A DNA stretch of 64,000 nucleotides, taken from contig JAPKZD010000025.1 in NCBI GenBank assembly GCA_026393975.1, positions 81,568 through 145,567 of the forward strand, read 5' to 3'. Positions 14,696 to 22,898 of the stretch are shown piece by piece. A program made the translations under genes and the position numbers. Under the pieces are notes generated by a model. It did no database searches. It saw nothing but the letters and a program-made list of their open reading frames with translations, and was not told the origin of the DNA. The stretch's first letter is position 1, and every line of letters begins with the position of its first letter. Source of the stretch: Candidatus Aminicenantota bacterium. Lineage in GTDB: Bacteria > Acidobacteriota > Aminicenantia > Aminicenantales > Saccharicenantaceae.

Positions 14696-17431
14696 ATGAA
14701 AACCCGTCACCATGTGCCCGCCGCCGTCGCGGCCGCGCTCCTATTCATCCTCGCGGCCGGTTACGCCCAGCAGGCCCCAGCGCGGTTCAACGAAGACCTG
14801 TTGAAAGGCTTCACTTACCGGGCGCTCGGGCCCTACCGGGCCGGGTCCTGGGTGACGAGCTTCGCCGTGCCGAGCGTTCCGGTCCGCGAACATCTCTATA
14901 CGCTCTACGTCGGGACGCGGAACGGCGGCGTCTGGAAAACTGTCAACAACGGGACGACCTTCGAACCCGTTTTTGACGGCCAGCCGAAGCTCTCGATCGG
15001 CGACGTGGCCGTGGCCCCGTCCGATTCGAACATCGTCTGGGTCGGGACGGGCGAGGCCTATTGCGCCCGGAGCTCGAACTCGGGAGACGGCCTGTGGAAG
15101 TCCATCGACGCCGGGAAGACCTGGACGAACATGGGGCTCGCCGATTCGCACCACATCGTCCGGATCGTCATCCACCCGGCGAACCCCGACGTCGTCTACG
15201 TCGCGGTCATGGGCCATCTTTTCTCGCAAAACGCCGAGCGCGGCGTCTTCAAGACGACCGACGGCGGGAAGAACTGGCAAAAGGTCCTCTATGTCAACGA
15301 TAAGATCGGCGCCGTCGAGCTGGCCATGGTCGACTCGACGCCCGACGTCCTCTACGCCGCGATGTACGACAAGGTCCGCCTGCCCTGGCATTACGAGCTT
15401 GGCGGCCCGGAGAGCGCGGTCTATAAGACGACGGACGCGGGGAAGACGTGGGCCCGCCTCGGCGGCGGCCTGCCGACGGGCCGGATCGGTCGGATCGGCC
15501 TCGACGTCTATCAAAAGGACCCGAATATCCTCTATGCTGTCGTCGAAAACGGCAACCGCCGGCCGCCGACGGTCCAGGAGGCCGAGCAAGACAAGAGGCG
15601 CGGCGTCGAGCCGGCGCCCCGGACGGCCGGAAACGAGGTCTTCCGCACGGACGACGGCGGCAAGTCCTGGCGCAAGGTCAACGCCGGATATGAAGCAACC
15701 CTCAACAAAGCCCCTTATTCCTTCAATCAGCTCCGTCTCGACCAAAACGATACGGAGACGGTCTATATCACCGGGCAATCCCTGGCCTCGACGAACGACG
15801 GCGGCAAGACGTGGAAGGGACTCGACTGGCCCTCCGACGGGGTCATGCCCCGCGCTTTCGGCGACTGGCGTGCCATGTGGGTCGACCCGCTCGATTCGAA
15901 CCGCCTCATCTTCGGCTCGGACGGCGGCGTCAACATCTCCTACGATCGGGGCAAGACGAGCCACCACGCCTATAACCTCCCCTTGACCGAGTTCTACGCT
16001 GTCGGCGTGGACATGGAGGACCCCTACAACATCTACGGCGGCCTGCAGGACCATGATTCTTGGAAGGGCCCATCGAACGGCTGGGCCGGCGAGATCTCGC
16101 TCGCCGACTGGGTGACGGTCGGCGGCGGCGACGGCATGTACAACTGTGTCGACCCCTCGGATTCGCGCTGGCTCTATAACAACCGGGAGATGGGCACGAT
16201 GTGGCGGCTCGACCAGAAAACCGGGGTCCAGACCGGGATCACGCCCAGTCGGGAAAAGGGACAGAAGCCGTTGCGCTTCAACTGGACGCCGCCGATCGCC
16301 CTGTCGCCCCACAACCCGGCCATCGTCTACACCGGCGCCGAGGTCGTTTTCCGCTCCCTCGACCGCGGCGACCACTGGCAGGAGATCAGCTCCGACCTGA
16401 CGACCAACGAGGACGCGAAACAGCACGGCGAGGGCTTCATTTCTTTTTGCACACTGACGACGCTGGCCGAGTCCCCGGTTGCGCCCGGGGTCATCTGGAC
16501 GGGCTCGGACGACGGCAAGGTCCAGGTCACTCGGGACGGCGGAGCGACCTGGCTCGACCGGACGGCGAAACTCGCCGCGGCCGGCGGGCCGGCCAGCTTC
16601 TGGGTCAGCCGCGTTTTCCCGTCGGCCCACGCCGCGGGCACCGCGTTCGTGACCAAGACCGGCTGGCGCCTGGACGACTATCGGACGTCGATCCACAAAA
16701 CGGCCGATTTCGGCGAGACGTGGACATCGATCGCCGGGAACCTGCCGGCCGGGAAACCCATCAACGTCGTCGTCCAGGACCGGAAGAACGCCGACCTCCT
16801 CTTCGTCGGGACCGAGTGGGGCGTCTACGTGACGATCGACGGCGGGAAGGCGTGGCGTCCGTTCATGGCCAACATGCCATCGGTCAAGGTCACCGATATG
16901 ACCATCCACCCGCGCGAGAACGACCTCGTCGTCGCGACCTACGGCCGGGGCGCTTACGTGACCGACATCACGCCGCTCCAGGAGCTGACGGCCGCCGTCC
17001 TGGAGGAGGACGTCCATCTCTTCGATGTCGAGCCGAAGACCCAACGCGTCACGGGCGGCATCGGCAATTACCAGCTCCTCGGCGACAGCCACCTGTTCAC
17101 ACCCAACGAGCCGAACGCCTTCGCTATCAACTACTATCTCAAGGCCAAGGCCGCCGGCCCGGTCAAGGTCACCGTGACCGACCCGTACGGGACGGTCCTG
17201 GCCGAGCTCACGGGCAAGGGCGAGCCCGGCTTCAACACCGTGTCCTGGGGCATGCGCGCCCAGAGGCCCGGCCAGCAGCCGGGACGTTTCCAGGGCATGG
17301 GCGCCGGCCTCGTCGCGCCGGGAGAGTACGTCGTCACGCTCGATGTCGGCGGCAAAACGCTGACCAAGAAAACACGGATCCGTTATCGCCAGGGCTGGAC
17401 TGTCGGTCCGGTGCCGGTGGTCATCTATTGA
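14696..17431 (+). CDS. Exported BNR-repeat/VPS10 (sortilin)-like beta-propeller protein
   Basis: A 911-residue secreted protein. The signal peptide covers about residues 1-25 (AAALLFILAAGYAQQ). Then come repeated Asp-box/BNR units, for example TDGGKNW, TDAGKTWARL, TDDGGKSWRK, NDGGKTWKG and TRDGGATWLD, forming two propellers of the kind annotated as sortilin/VPS10 or xyloglucanase-like. About the last 150 residues look like a beta-sandwich. Such proteins are abundant in Aminicenantes-like and Acidobacteria-like genomes; their substrate is unknown, and they may bind or cleave glycans or peptides. The start at 14696 follows GGGGAGG; a longer frame from 14672 is less likely. It is followed in the same direction by arabinofuranosidase genes. 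Confidence 0.8.
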   Translation: MKTRHHVPAAVAAALLFILAAGYAQQAPARFNEDLLKGFTYRALGPYRAGSWVTSFAVPSVPVREHLYTLYVGTRNGGVWKTVNNGTTFEPVFDGQPKLSIGDVAVAPSDSNIVWVGTGEAYCARSSNSGDGLWKSIDAGKTWTNMGLADSHHIVRIVIHPANPDVVYVAVMGHLFSQNAERGVFKTTDGGKNWQKVLYVNDKIGAVELAMVDSTPDVLYAAMYDKVRLPWHYELGGPESAVYKTTDAGKTWARLGGGLPTGRIGRIGLDVYQKDPNILYAVVENGNRRPPTVQEAEQDKRRGVEPAPRTAGNEVFRTDDGGKSWRKVNAGYEATLNKAPYSFNQLRLDQNDTETVYITGQSLASTNDGGKTWKGLDWPSDGVMPRAFGDWRAMWVDPLDSNRLIFGSDGGVNISYDRGKTSHHAYNLPLTEFYAVGVDMEDPYNIYGGLQDHDSWKGPSNGWAGEISLADWVTVGGGDGMYNCVDPSDSRWLYNNREMGTMWRLDQKTGVQTGITPSREKGQKPLRFNWTPPIALSPHNPAIVYTGAEVVFRSLDRGDHWQEISSDLTTNEDAKQHGEGFISFCTLTTLAESPVAPGVIWTGSDDGKVQVTRDGGATWLDRTAKLAAAGGPASFWVSRVFPSAHAAGTAFVTKTGWRLDDYRTSIHKTADFGETWTSIAGNLPAGKPINVVVQDRKNADLLFVGTEWGVYVTIDGGKAWRPFMANMPSVKVTDMTIHPRENDLVVATYGRGAYVTDITPLQELTAAVLEEDVHLFDVEPKTQRVTGGIGNYQLLGDSHLFTPNEPNAFAINYYLKAKAAGPVKVTVTDPYGTVLAELTGKGEPGFNTVSWGMRAQRPGQQPGRFQGMGAGLVAPGEYVVTLDVGGKTLTKKTRIRYRQGWTVGPVPVVIY

Positions 17432-17503
17432 AACTCGAGTGATGAGGGAGCTTTTCCGCCCGGAAGGCCGAGCCCCGGGCGGCGGAGATCTCGGGAGATT
17501 CCG

Positions 17504-19603
17504 CTGATCAAGACCGACACGCTGCGAGGCCTTGCGGCAGTCCTCCTTTCGGCCGTTTTCGTTTCTTCGACCGCGGCGGCCGGGAAGAAGGACTACCCGA
17601 TCACCCCGGTCCCGTTCACCGCCGTGAAACTCACGGATGGTTTTTGGGCGCCGCGGATCGAGACGAACCGCGCCGTCACCATCCCGGCCATCTTCAAGAA
17701 GTGCGAGGAAACCGGGCGTATCGACAATTTCGCCATCGCCGGCGGGCTGCTCAAAGGCGAATACAGGGGCGAGCGCTACAACGACACGGATGTCTACAAA
17801 ACGATCGAGGGTGCGTCGTACTCCCTCATGGTCCATCCCGACCCGGAGCTCGACCGTTACCTCGACGGCGTTATCGCCAAGATCGCGGCGGCCCAGGAAC
17901 CTGACGGCTACCTCTACACGCCGCGGACGGCCAGCCCCGGGAAGCTCCAGCCCGGCATCGGCGCCGAGCGCTGGGCGGAGCTGGCCGTGAGCCACGAGCT
18001 CTACAATGCCGGACATCTCTATGAGGCGGCCGCGGCTCACTTTCTGGCCACGGGGAAGCGCTCTCTCCTCGACGTCGCCCTCAAGAACGCCGACTTGGTC
18101 GCGCGGACCTTCGGCTCGGGACCGGCGAAGAAGCAGGGATTTCCCGGCCACCAGGAGATCGAGCTGGCCCTGGTCAAGCTTTATCGCTTGACGGGAAAAG
18201 CGGCCTATCTCGACCTGGCCAAGTACTTCCTCGACCAGCGGGGCCGGGGCCTCAAGCTCATCCAGTACCCGCCCGGGAACCGTTTCGCCATCTACAACGA
18301 CCCGACCCAGATCCAGGCCCACAAGCCTGTCCTCGAGCAGGACGAGGCGGTCGGGCACGCCGTGCGCCTGACTTACATGGCCTCGGGCATGGCCGACGTC
18401 GCCGCCCTGACAGGGGACCGCGCTTATTTCGACGCCGTCAAGAAGCTCTGGGAGAACGTCGCGGGGAAAAAGATGTACCTGACGGGCGGCATCGGGTCGC
18501 GTCACGACGGGGAGCGGTTCGGCGATAATTACGAGCTGCCCAACCTCACCGGCTATCTCGAAACGTGCGCCTCGATCGGGATGGCCTTCTGGAACCAGCG
18601 CATGTTCCTGCTGACCGGCGACGCCGCCTATCTCGACGTCATGGAGCGGGTGATGTACAACGGCGTCTTATCGGGCGTGTCGCTCGACGGGACGCTCTTC
18701 TTCTATCCCAACCCGCTCGAGTCGGACGGAAAATACAAGTTCAACAAAGGCCGGGCCGGCCGCGCGCCCTGGTTCGGCGTCGCCTGCTGTCCCGGCAATG
18801 TCAGCCGGTTCCTGCCCTCGGTGCCGGGCTATGTCTACGCCACGCGCGGCGATATCCTCTACGTCAACCTGTTCATTGCCGGCGAGGCGAAAATCGATTT
18901 GGCCGGACGGGTCGTAAGCATCAGACAGGAAACGCGCTATCCGTGGGACGGAAAAGTCGGGATCGTTGTCGACCCGGAACGCGAGGGGGAGTTCGCCCTA
19001 CATGTCCGCGTTCCCGGCTGGGCCCGGACGAGCCCCGTGCCGACCGATCTCTATAGGTTCGACGAGCGCGGTGACGCCAAGGTCGCGGTCCGCGTCAACG
19101 GCAAGGCCGTCGACATGAACCTCGAGAACGGCTTCGCCCGCATCCGCCGCGTCTGGAAAAAAGGGGACAGGGTCGAGGTCGTTTTCCCGATGGACGCGCG
19201 CCGGGTCATCGCTCATCCGTCGGTCAAGGACGACGCGGGTTTCGTGGCCGTCGAGCGTGGGCCGCTCGTCTACTGTGCCGAGGCGCCCGACAACGGCGGC
19301 CGGGCGCTCAACATCGTCCTGCCCGATAAAACGGCGCTGCGGCCGGAGGAGCGGGCCAGTCTTCTCGGCGGCATCGTCGTCCTCGCGGGAGAGGCGCTCG
19401 CGGCTGACCCAGCGGCCGTCTCGAGGGTCGGCGAGGCCGTTGGAAAGGACGCCGCCGCCGATGACGAGGAAGAGACTCCGCCTTCTTCCCGACGCGTGCT
19501 CGCTCCGGGAGCCGAGCTCAAGCCGCATCGCCTCGTCCTCATCCCTTACTATGCCTGGGCGCACCGCGGCGAAGGCGAAATGGCTGTCTGGCTATTTAAA
19601 TAA
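17504..19603 (+). CDS. GH127 family beta-L-arabinofuranosidase, exported; non-ATG start
   Basis: About 699 residues if begun at CTG 17504, with GGGAG 6 bases upstream. The first GTG in frame (17624) would remove the signal peptide LRGLAAVLLSAVFVSSTAAA and the conserved KDYPITPVPFTAVKL, which matches the start of the paralogue at 19615. No ATG, GTG or TTG exists in frame between the previous stop (17429) and 17624. The catalytic set of GH127 is present: the ETCASI segment (Glu and Cys) and the adjacent cysteines in VACCPGNV, which bind zinc and provide the cysteine nucleophile. GH127 removes beta-L-arabinofuranose, classically from hydroxyproline-linked arabino-oligosaccharides. The alternative is a lost start codon or sequence error. 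Confidence 0.85.
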   Translation: MIKTDTLRGLAAVLLSAVFVSSTAAAGKKDYPITPVPFTAVKLTDGFWAPRIETNRAVTIPAIFKKCEETGRIDNFAIAGGLLKGEYRGERYNDTDVYKTIEGASYSLMVHPDPELDRYLDGVIAKIAAAQEPDGYLYTPRTASPGKLQPGIGAERWAELAVSHELYNAGHLYEAAAAHFLATGKRSLLDVALKNADLVARTFGSGPAKKQGFPGHQEIELALVKLYRLTGKAAYLDLAKYFLDQRGRGLKLIQYPPGNRFAIYNDPTQIQAHKPVLEQDEAVGHAVRLTYMASGMADVAALTGDRAYFDAVKKLWENVAGKKMYLTGGIGSRHDGERFGDNYELPNLTGYLETCASIGMAFWNQRMFLLTGDAAYLDVMERVMYNGVLSGVSLDGTLFFYPNPLESDGKYKFNKGRAGRAPWFGVACCPGNVSRFLPSVPGYVYATRGDILYVNLFIAGEAKIDLAGRVVSIRQETRYPWDGKVGIVVDPEREGEFALHVRVPGWARTSPVPTDLYRFDERGDAKVAVRVNGKAVDMNLENGFARIRRVWKKGDRVEVVFPMDARRVIAHPSVKDDAGFVAVERGPLVYCAEAPDNGGRALNIVLPDKTALRPEERASLLGGIVVLAGEALAADPAAVSRVGEAVGKDAAADDEEETPPSSRRVLAPGAELKPHRLVLIPYYAWAHRGEGEMAVWLFK

Positions 19604-19614
19604 GGAAGGTCCCC

Positions 19615-22059
19615 ATGAACAAAACGAGCACGGCGAAAGGTCTGATCCTGACGCTTCTCCCGACTCTTTTGGTGACCTGTACTCAGGCGCCCAAGGCCGA
19701 TTACCCGGCCAAGCCCGTGCCCTTCACCGATGTCCACCTGACCGACGCGTTCTGGGCGCCCCGATTGGAGACAAACCGGACCGTGACCATCCCCCACAAT
19801 TTCAAGCAGGGTGAGGATACCCAGCGGGTCAAGAACTTCGAGCTGGCCGCGGCCGCGCAGGCCGGAGCCAAGGACCTCAAGTTCTGCACCGTTTACCCCT
19901 TCGACGATTCCGACGTCTACAAGGTCATCGAAGCCGCCGCATACTCCCTGGCGACCCACGCCGACCCGGAGATGGAAAAGTACATCGACGGGCTCGTCGC
20001 CAAGATCGCCGCGGCCCAGGAGCCCGACGGTTACCTCTACACATCGCGGACGATCGGCGGTCCTCCGCCCCAGAGCTGGCTGGGCAAGGAGCGCTGGTCG
20101 AACCTCTACATGAGCCACGAGCTCTACAACCTCGGCCACCTCTACGAAGCGGCCGCCGCCCACTTCCAGGCCACGGGGAAAAAGAACCTCCTGGCGATTG
20201 CCACGAAGAGCGCCGACCTCGTCGCCAAGGAATTTGGTCCCGGCAAGCGGACCAATCCCCCAGGCCACGAAGAGATCGAGATCGGTCTGGTCAAGCTCTA
20301 CCGGGCTACGGGAAAAACGAAATACCTCGATCTGGCCAAGTTCTTCATCGACGCCCGGGGCAAAACCGAAGGCCGCATCCCCTACGGCCGCGAGGGCCGT
20401 CAACAGCTGCTCTACGGCGAATACGCCCAGGATGACAAGCCCTTCGTCGAACAGACAACGGCCGTCGGGCATGCCGTCCGGGCCGGCTACCTCTACGCCG
20501 GCGCGGCCGACGTCGCCGCTCTGACCGGGAACCAGGCTTACGTCGCGGCCCTCGACAAGATCTGGGCCGACGTCGTCGGGACGAAACTCTACATCACCGG
20601 CGGCATCGGCGCGGCCGGCGCCTGGGAAGGCTACGGCCCGGCCTACCGCCTGCCGAACGCCAGCGCCTACGCCGAAACCTGCGCCAACATCGCCGCGTTC
20701 CTGTGGAACTCGCGCATGCTTCGCCTGGAACTTGACGCGAAGTACGCCGATGTCATGGAGCGCATCCTCTATAACGGCGTCCTGTCCGGCATTTCGCTCT
20801 CCGGGGACAAGTTCTTCTATCCCAATCCGCTCACGTCCTATGGCCAACACGAGCGCACGCGCTGGTTCACCTGCGCCTGCTGTCCGCCAAACGTCGCCCG
20901 CATCCTGGCCTCCGTGCCGGGATACTTCTACGCCGCCTCTGGCGACAGGGTTTACGTCAACCTCTTCGCCCAGGGGACGGGCAAGCTTCGGGCGGGCGGA
21001 ACGAACATTGAGATCGTCCAGACGACCGACTACCCCTGGAAGGGCGACGTCCGTATCGAGGTCAAGCCTGGAAAAGCGGCCGACTTCACTCTCGCCGTCC
21101 GCATTCCGGGATGGGCCGTGAACCGGCCCGTGCCGTCCGACCTCTACACCTATCCGGAAGCGGCGGAAGGCGCGCCGGCGCTCAAGGTCAACGGCGAGGC
21201 CGTGGAGATCCTGGTCGAGAAGGGCTATGCCCTCATCAGCCGGAAGTGGCAGGCCGGCGACGTCGTCGAGCTCAGCCTGCCCATGCCCGTGCGCCGGGTC
21301 GCGGCCAACGACGCCGTCGAGGAGGATCGCGGCCGGGTCGCCGTCGAGCGCGGCCCGCTCGTCTACTGCGCCGAATGGCCGGACAACGACGGCCGGGTTT
21401 CGAATATCGTTCTTCCGGACGGCGCCCCCCTGGCCGCGGAAGTGCGGCCCGACTTCCTCAACGGCGTCGTTGTCATCAAGGGCGAGGCCGAGGCCTTGAG
21501 CGAGAAAGGCGGGAAAGTCGTCGCCGAGAAGAAACCGCTGACCCTCATCCCGTATTACGCCTGGGCCAACCGGGGCAAGGGCGAGATGACCGTCTGGCTG
21601 GCCCGTAATCCTGCGAAAGCGCGGATTGCCCGGGAGCCCGGTCTCTCGGCCAAGGCCAAGGTCACGGCGTCCGAGAAGGCCGTCAACCCGCGGCGCGTGA
21701 ACGATCAATTCGAGCCTGAAGGGTCTGACGACGTTGCGAGCTACATGCACTGGTGGCCGAAAAAGGGGACGCTCGAGTGGCTCGAGTACGCGTTCGGGCC
21801 GCCCGTCCGCGTGTCCGAATCCTCCGTCTACTGGTTCGACGACACGGGCGGCGGTGAGTGTCGTGTGCCGGCCTCATGGCGGCTGCTCTACAAGTCCGGC
21901 GAGAACTGGCTTCCGGTCAAGGCCGCCGGCGGATACGGTGTGGCCAAGGACGCCTGGAACACGGTGAAATTCGCGCCGATGCGGACGACGGCCCTGCGCC
22001 TCGAAGTCCAGATGCAGAAGGACTGGTCGGCCGGCGTCCACGAGTGGAAGGTCAAGTAG
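19615..22059 (+). CDS. GH127 family beta-L-arabinofuranosidase with C-terminal discoidin-like domain, lipoprotein
   Basis: An 814-residue paralogue of the preceding gene, 11 bases downstream and in the same operon. A lipobox-like LLVTC puts the lipid-modified Cys at residue 22, so it is probably anchored to a membrane. The GH127 core carries AETCANIA and FTCACCPPN, the zinc and nucleophile residues, and PGWAVNRPVPSDLY in the beta-sandwich. After about residue 670 it has an extra C-terminal domain (ASYMHWWPKKGTLEWLEY to HEWKVK) that looks like an F5/8-type carbohydrate-binding fold and is missing from the first copy. The pair may split work on terminal and internal beta-arabinose units. Confidence 0.88.
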   Translation: MNKTSTAKGLILTLLPTLLVTCTQAPKADYPAKPVPFTDVHLTDAFWAPRLETNRTVTIPHNFKQGEDTQRVKNFELAAAAQAGAKDLKFCTVYPFDDSDVYKVIEAAAYSLATHADPEMEKYIDGLVAKIAAAQEPDGYLYTSRTIGGPPPQSWLGKERWSNLYMSHELYNLGHLYEAAAAHFQATGKKNLLAIATKSADLVAKEFGPGKRTNPPGHEEIEIGLVKLYRATGKTKYLDLAKFFIDARGKTEGRIPYGREGRQQLLYGEYAQDDKPFVEQTTAVGHAVRAGYLYAGAADVAALTGNQAYVAALDKIWADVVGTKLYITGGIGAAGAWEGYGPAYRLPNASAYAETCANIAAFLWNSRMLRLELDAKYADVMERILYNGVLSGISLSGDKFFYPNPLTSYGQHERTRWFTCACCPPNVARILASVPGYFYAASGDRVYVNLFAQGTGKLRAGGTNIEIVQTTDYPWKGDVRIEVKPGKAADFTLAVRIPGWAVNRPVPSDLYTYPEAAEGAPALKVNGEAVEILVEKGYALISRKWQAGDVVELSLPMPVRRVAANDAVEEDRGRVAVERGPLVYCAEWPDNDGRVSNIVLPDGAPLAAEVRPDFLNGVVVIKGEAEALSEKGGKVVAEKKPLTLIPYYAWANRGKGEMTVWLARNPAKARIAREPGLSAKAKVTASEKAVNPRRVNDQFEPEGSDDVASYMHWWPKKGTLEWLEYAFGPPVRVSESSVYWFDDTGGGECRVPASWRLLYKSGENWLPVKAAGGYGVAKDAWNTVKFAPMRTTALRLEVQMQKDWSAGVHEWKVK

Positions 22060-22071
22060 ACGGTCCGGGGA

Positions 22072-22683
22072 TCACTCCCTGGAAACCTGATAGTGCCCGG
22101 CTTGAAGGAGCTTGAAGAACGAGCGGGCGCAGGCCTCGAGATCGCTCGAGGCGTCGTGTGCGCCTTGATAGGAGTGGCCGAACACATAGATGTGCAACTC
22201 CTCGAGGGTCGGCCACTTGAGACCGAACCCGCCCGGTCTTGGCAACCGGCATAGGTCGGTCGTTGACTTCATCGTGCAGATCCCGGGGATCTCCAGGAAC
22301 CGAAGGGGTTTGTTCTGCCGGACGAGCTCGCCCCCGAGCACCCCGCAATCATAATCGAGGTTATGGGCGACGAGTGTCGACCCCGGCCGTTCGGACGCCT
22401 CCAGGAATTCGTCCAGGACCTCCGCCAACTCCCTCCCCACCTGGAGGGCGTGCGCTTGGGTAATGCCATGGATCCTTGTCGCGTCAACCGGGATTTCGAA
22501 TCCTTCCGGCCTGACAATATGGCATCTGGCGTCTTCGGGATTTCCTTGCAGGTCGTAGCGGGCCCAGGCGATTTGAACAAGACGGGGCCAACCGTCGACA
22601 TCGTCGGGCGAAAAATAACGGCTACGGGGTAACCCCGTTGTCTCGCAATCGAAGAACAAGAACTTACGATCTTGCGTGAGCAT
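22072..22683 (-). CDS. DnaQ-like 3'-5' exonuclease (DEDDh family)
   Basis: A 203-residue exonuclease. The three motifs are present: FFDCETTG (ExoI, Asp and Glu), VAHNLDYD (ExoII) and GAHDASSDLEAC (ExoIII with the DEDDh His). Family members proofread DNA or trim RNA or DNA ends. The start at 22683 gives MLTQDRKFLFFDCETTG; the open frame runs further upstream but the added residues look non-coding. It lies between sugar enzymes on the opposite strand and has no evident link to them. Confidence 0.85.
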   Translation of the reverse strand: MLTQDRKFLFFDCETTGLPRSRYFSPDDVDGWPRLVQIAWARYDLQGNPEDARCHIVRPEGFEIPVDATRIHGITQAHALQVGRELAEVLDEFLEASERPGSTLVAHNLDYDCGVLGGELVRQNKPLRFLEIPGICTMKSTTDLCRLPRPGGFGLKWPTLEELHIYVFGHSYQGAHDASSDLEACARSFFKLLQAGHYQVSRE

Positions 22684-22836
22684 AGCTTCCGCGGTCCAGG
22701 CATAAGAGTTACTCGGACCCGGGCTCGGTGTCAAGACGAAAAGAGGAAAGCTGGCGATATCCGTCGCGAGCTTTCGATCGCCGGCCACGAAATCGGGAGA
22801 AGAACCAAAGAAAAGGGCGGAAGGAATCGGGGTGCG

Positions 22837-22865
22837 TTGACAGGTAGCCGGCGCCGAGGTACATT
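22837..22865 (+). promoter_or_regulatory. Promoter of the GH51 gene
   Basis: TTGACA at 22837-22842 and TACATT at 22860-22865 are 17 bases apart, about 34 bases before the ATG. GGAGG at 22890-22894 lies in the leader, 4 bases before the ATG. Confidence 0.55.
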
Positions 22866-22898
22866 CTCCCTCGTCGTCCGGACCGGGAAGGAGGACCC

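Noticed and set aside
12666..14699. A 677-codon plus-strand frame across the araB gene
   Set aside because: Antisense to ribulokinase, which has all family motifs; no independent evidence.
14741..18505. A 1254-codon open frame on the minus strand opposite the BNR protein and GH127 genes
   Set aside because: It is the antisense shadow of two strongly supported genes in GC-rich DNA; its protein is rich in Arg, Gly and Asp with no domain pattern.
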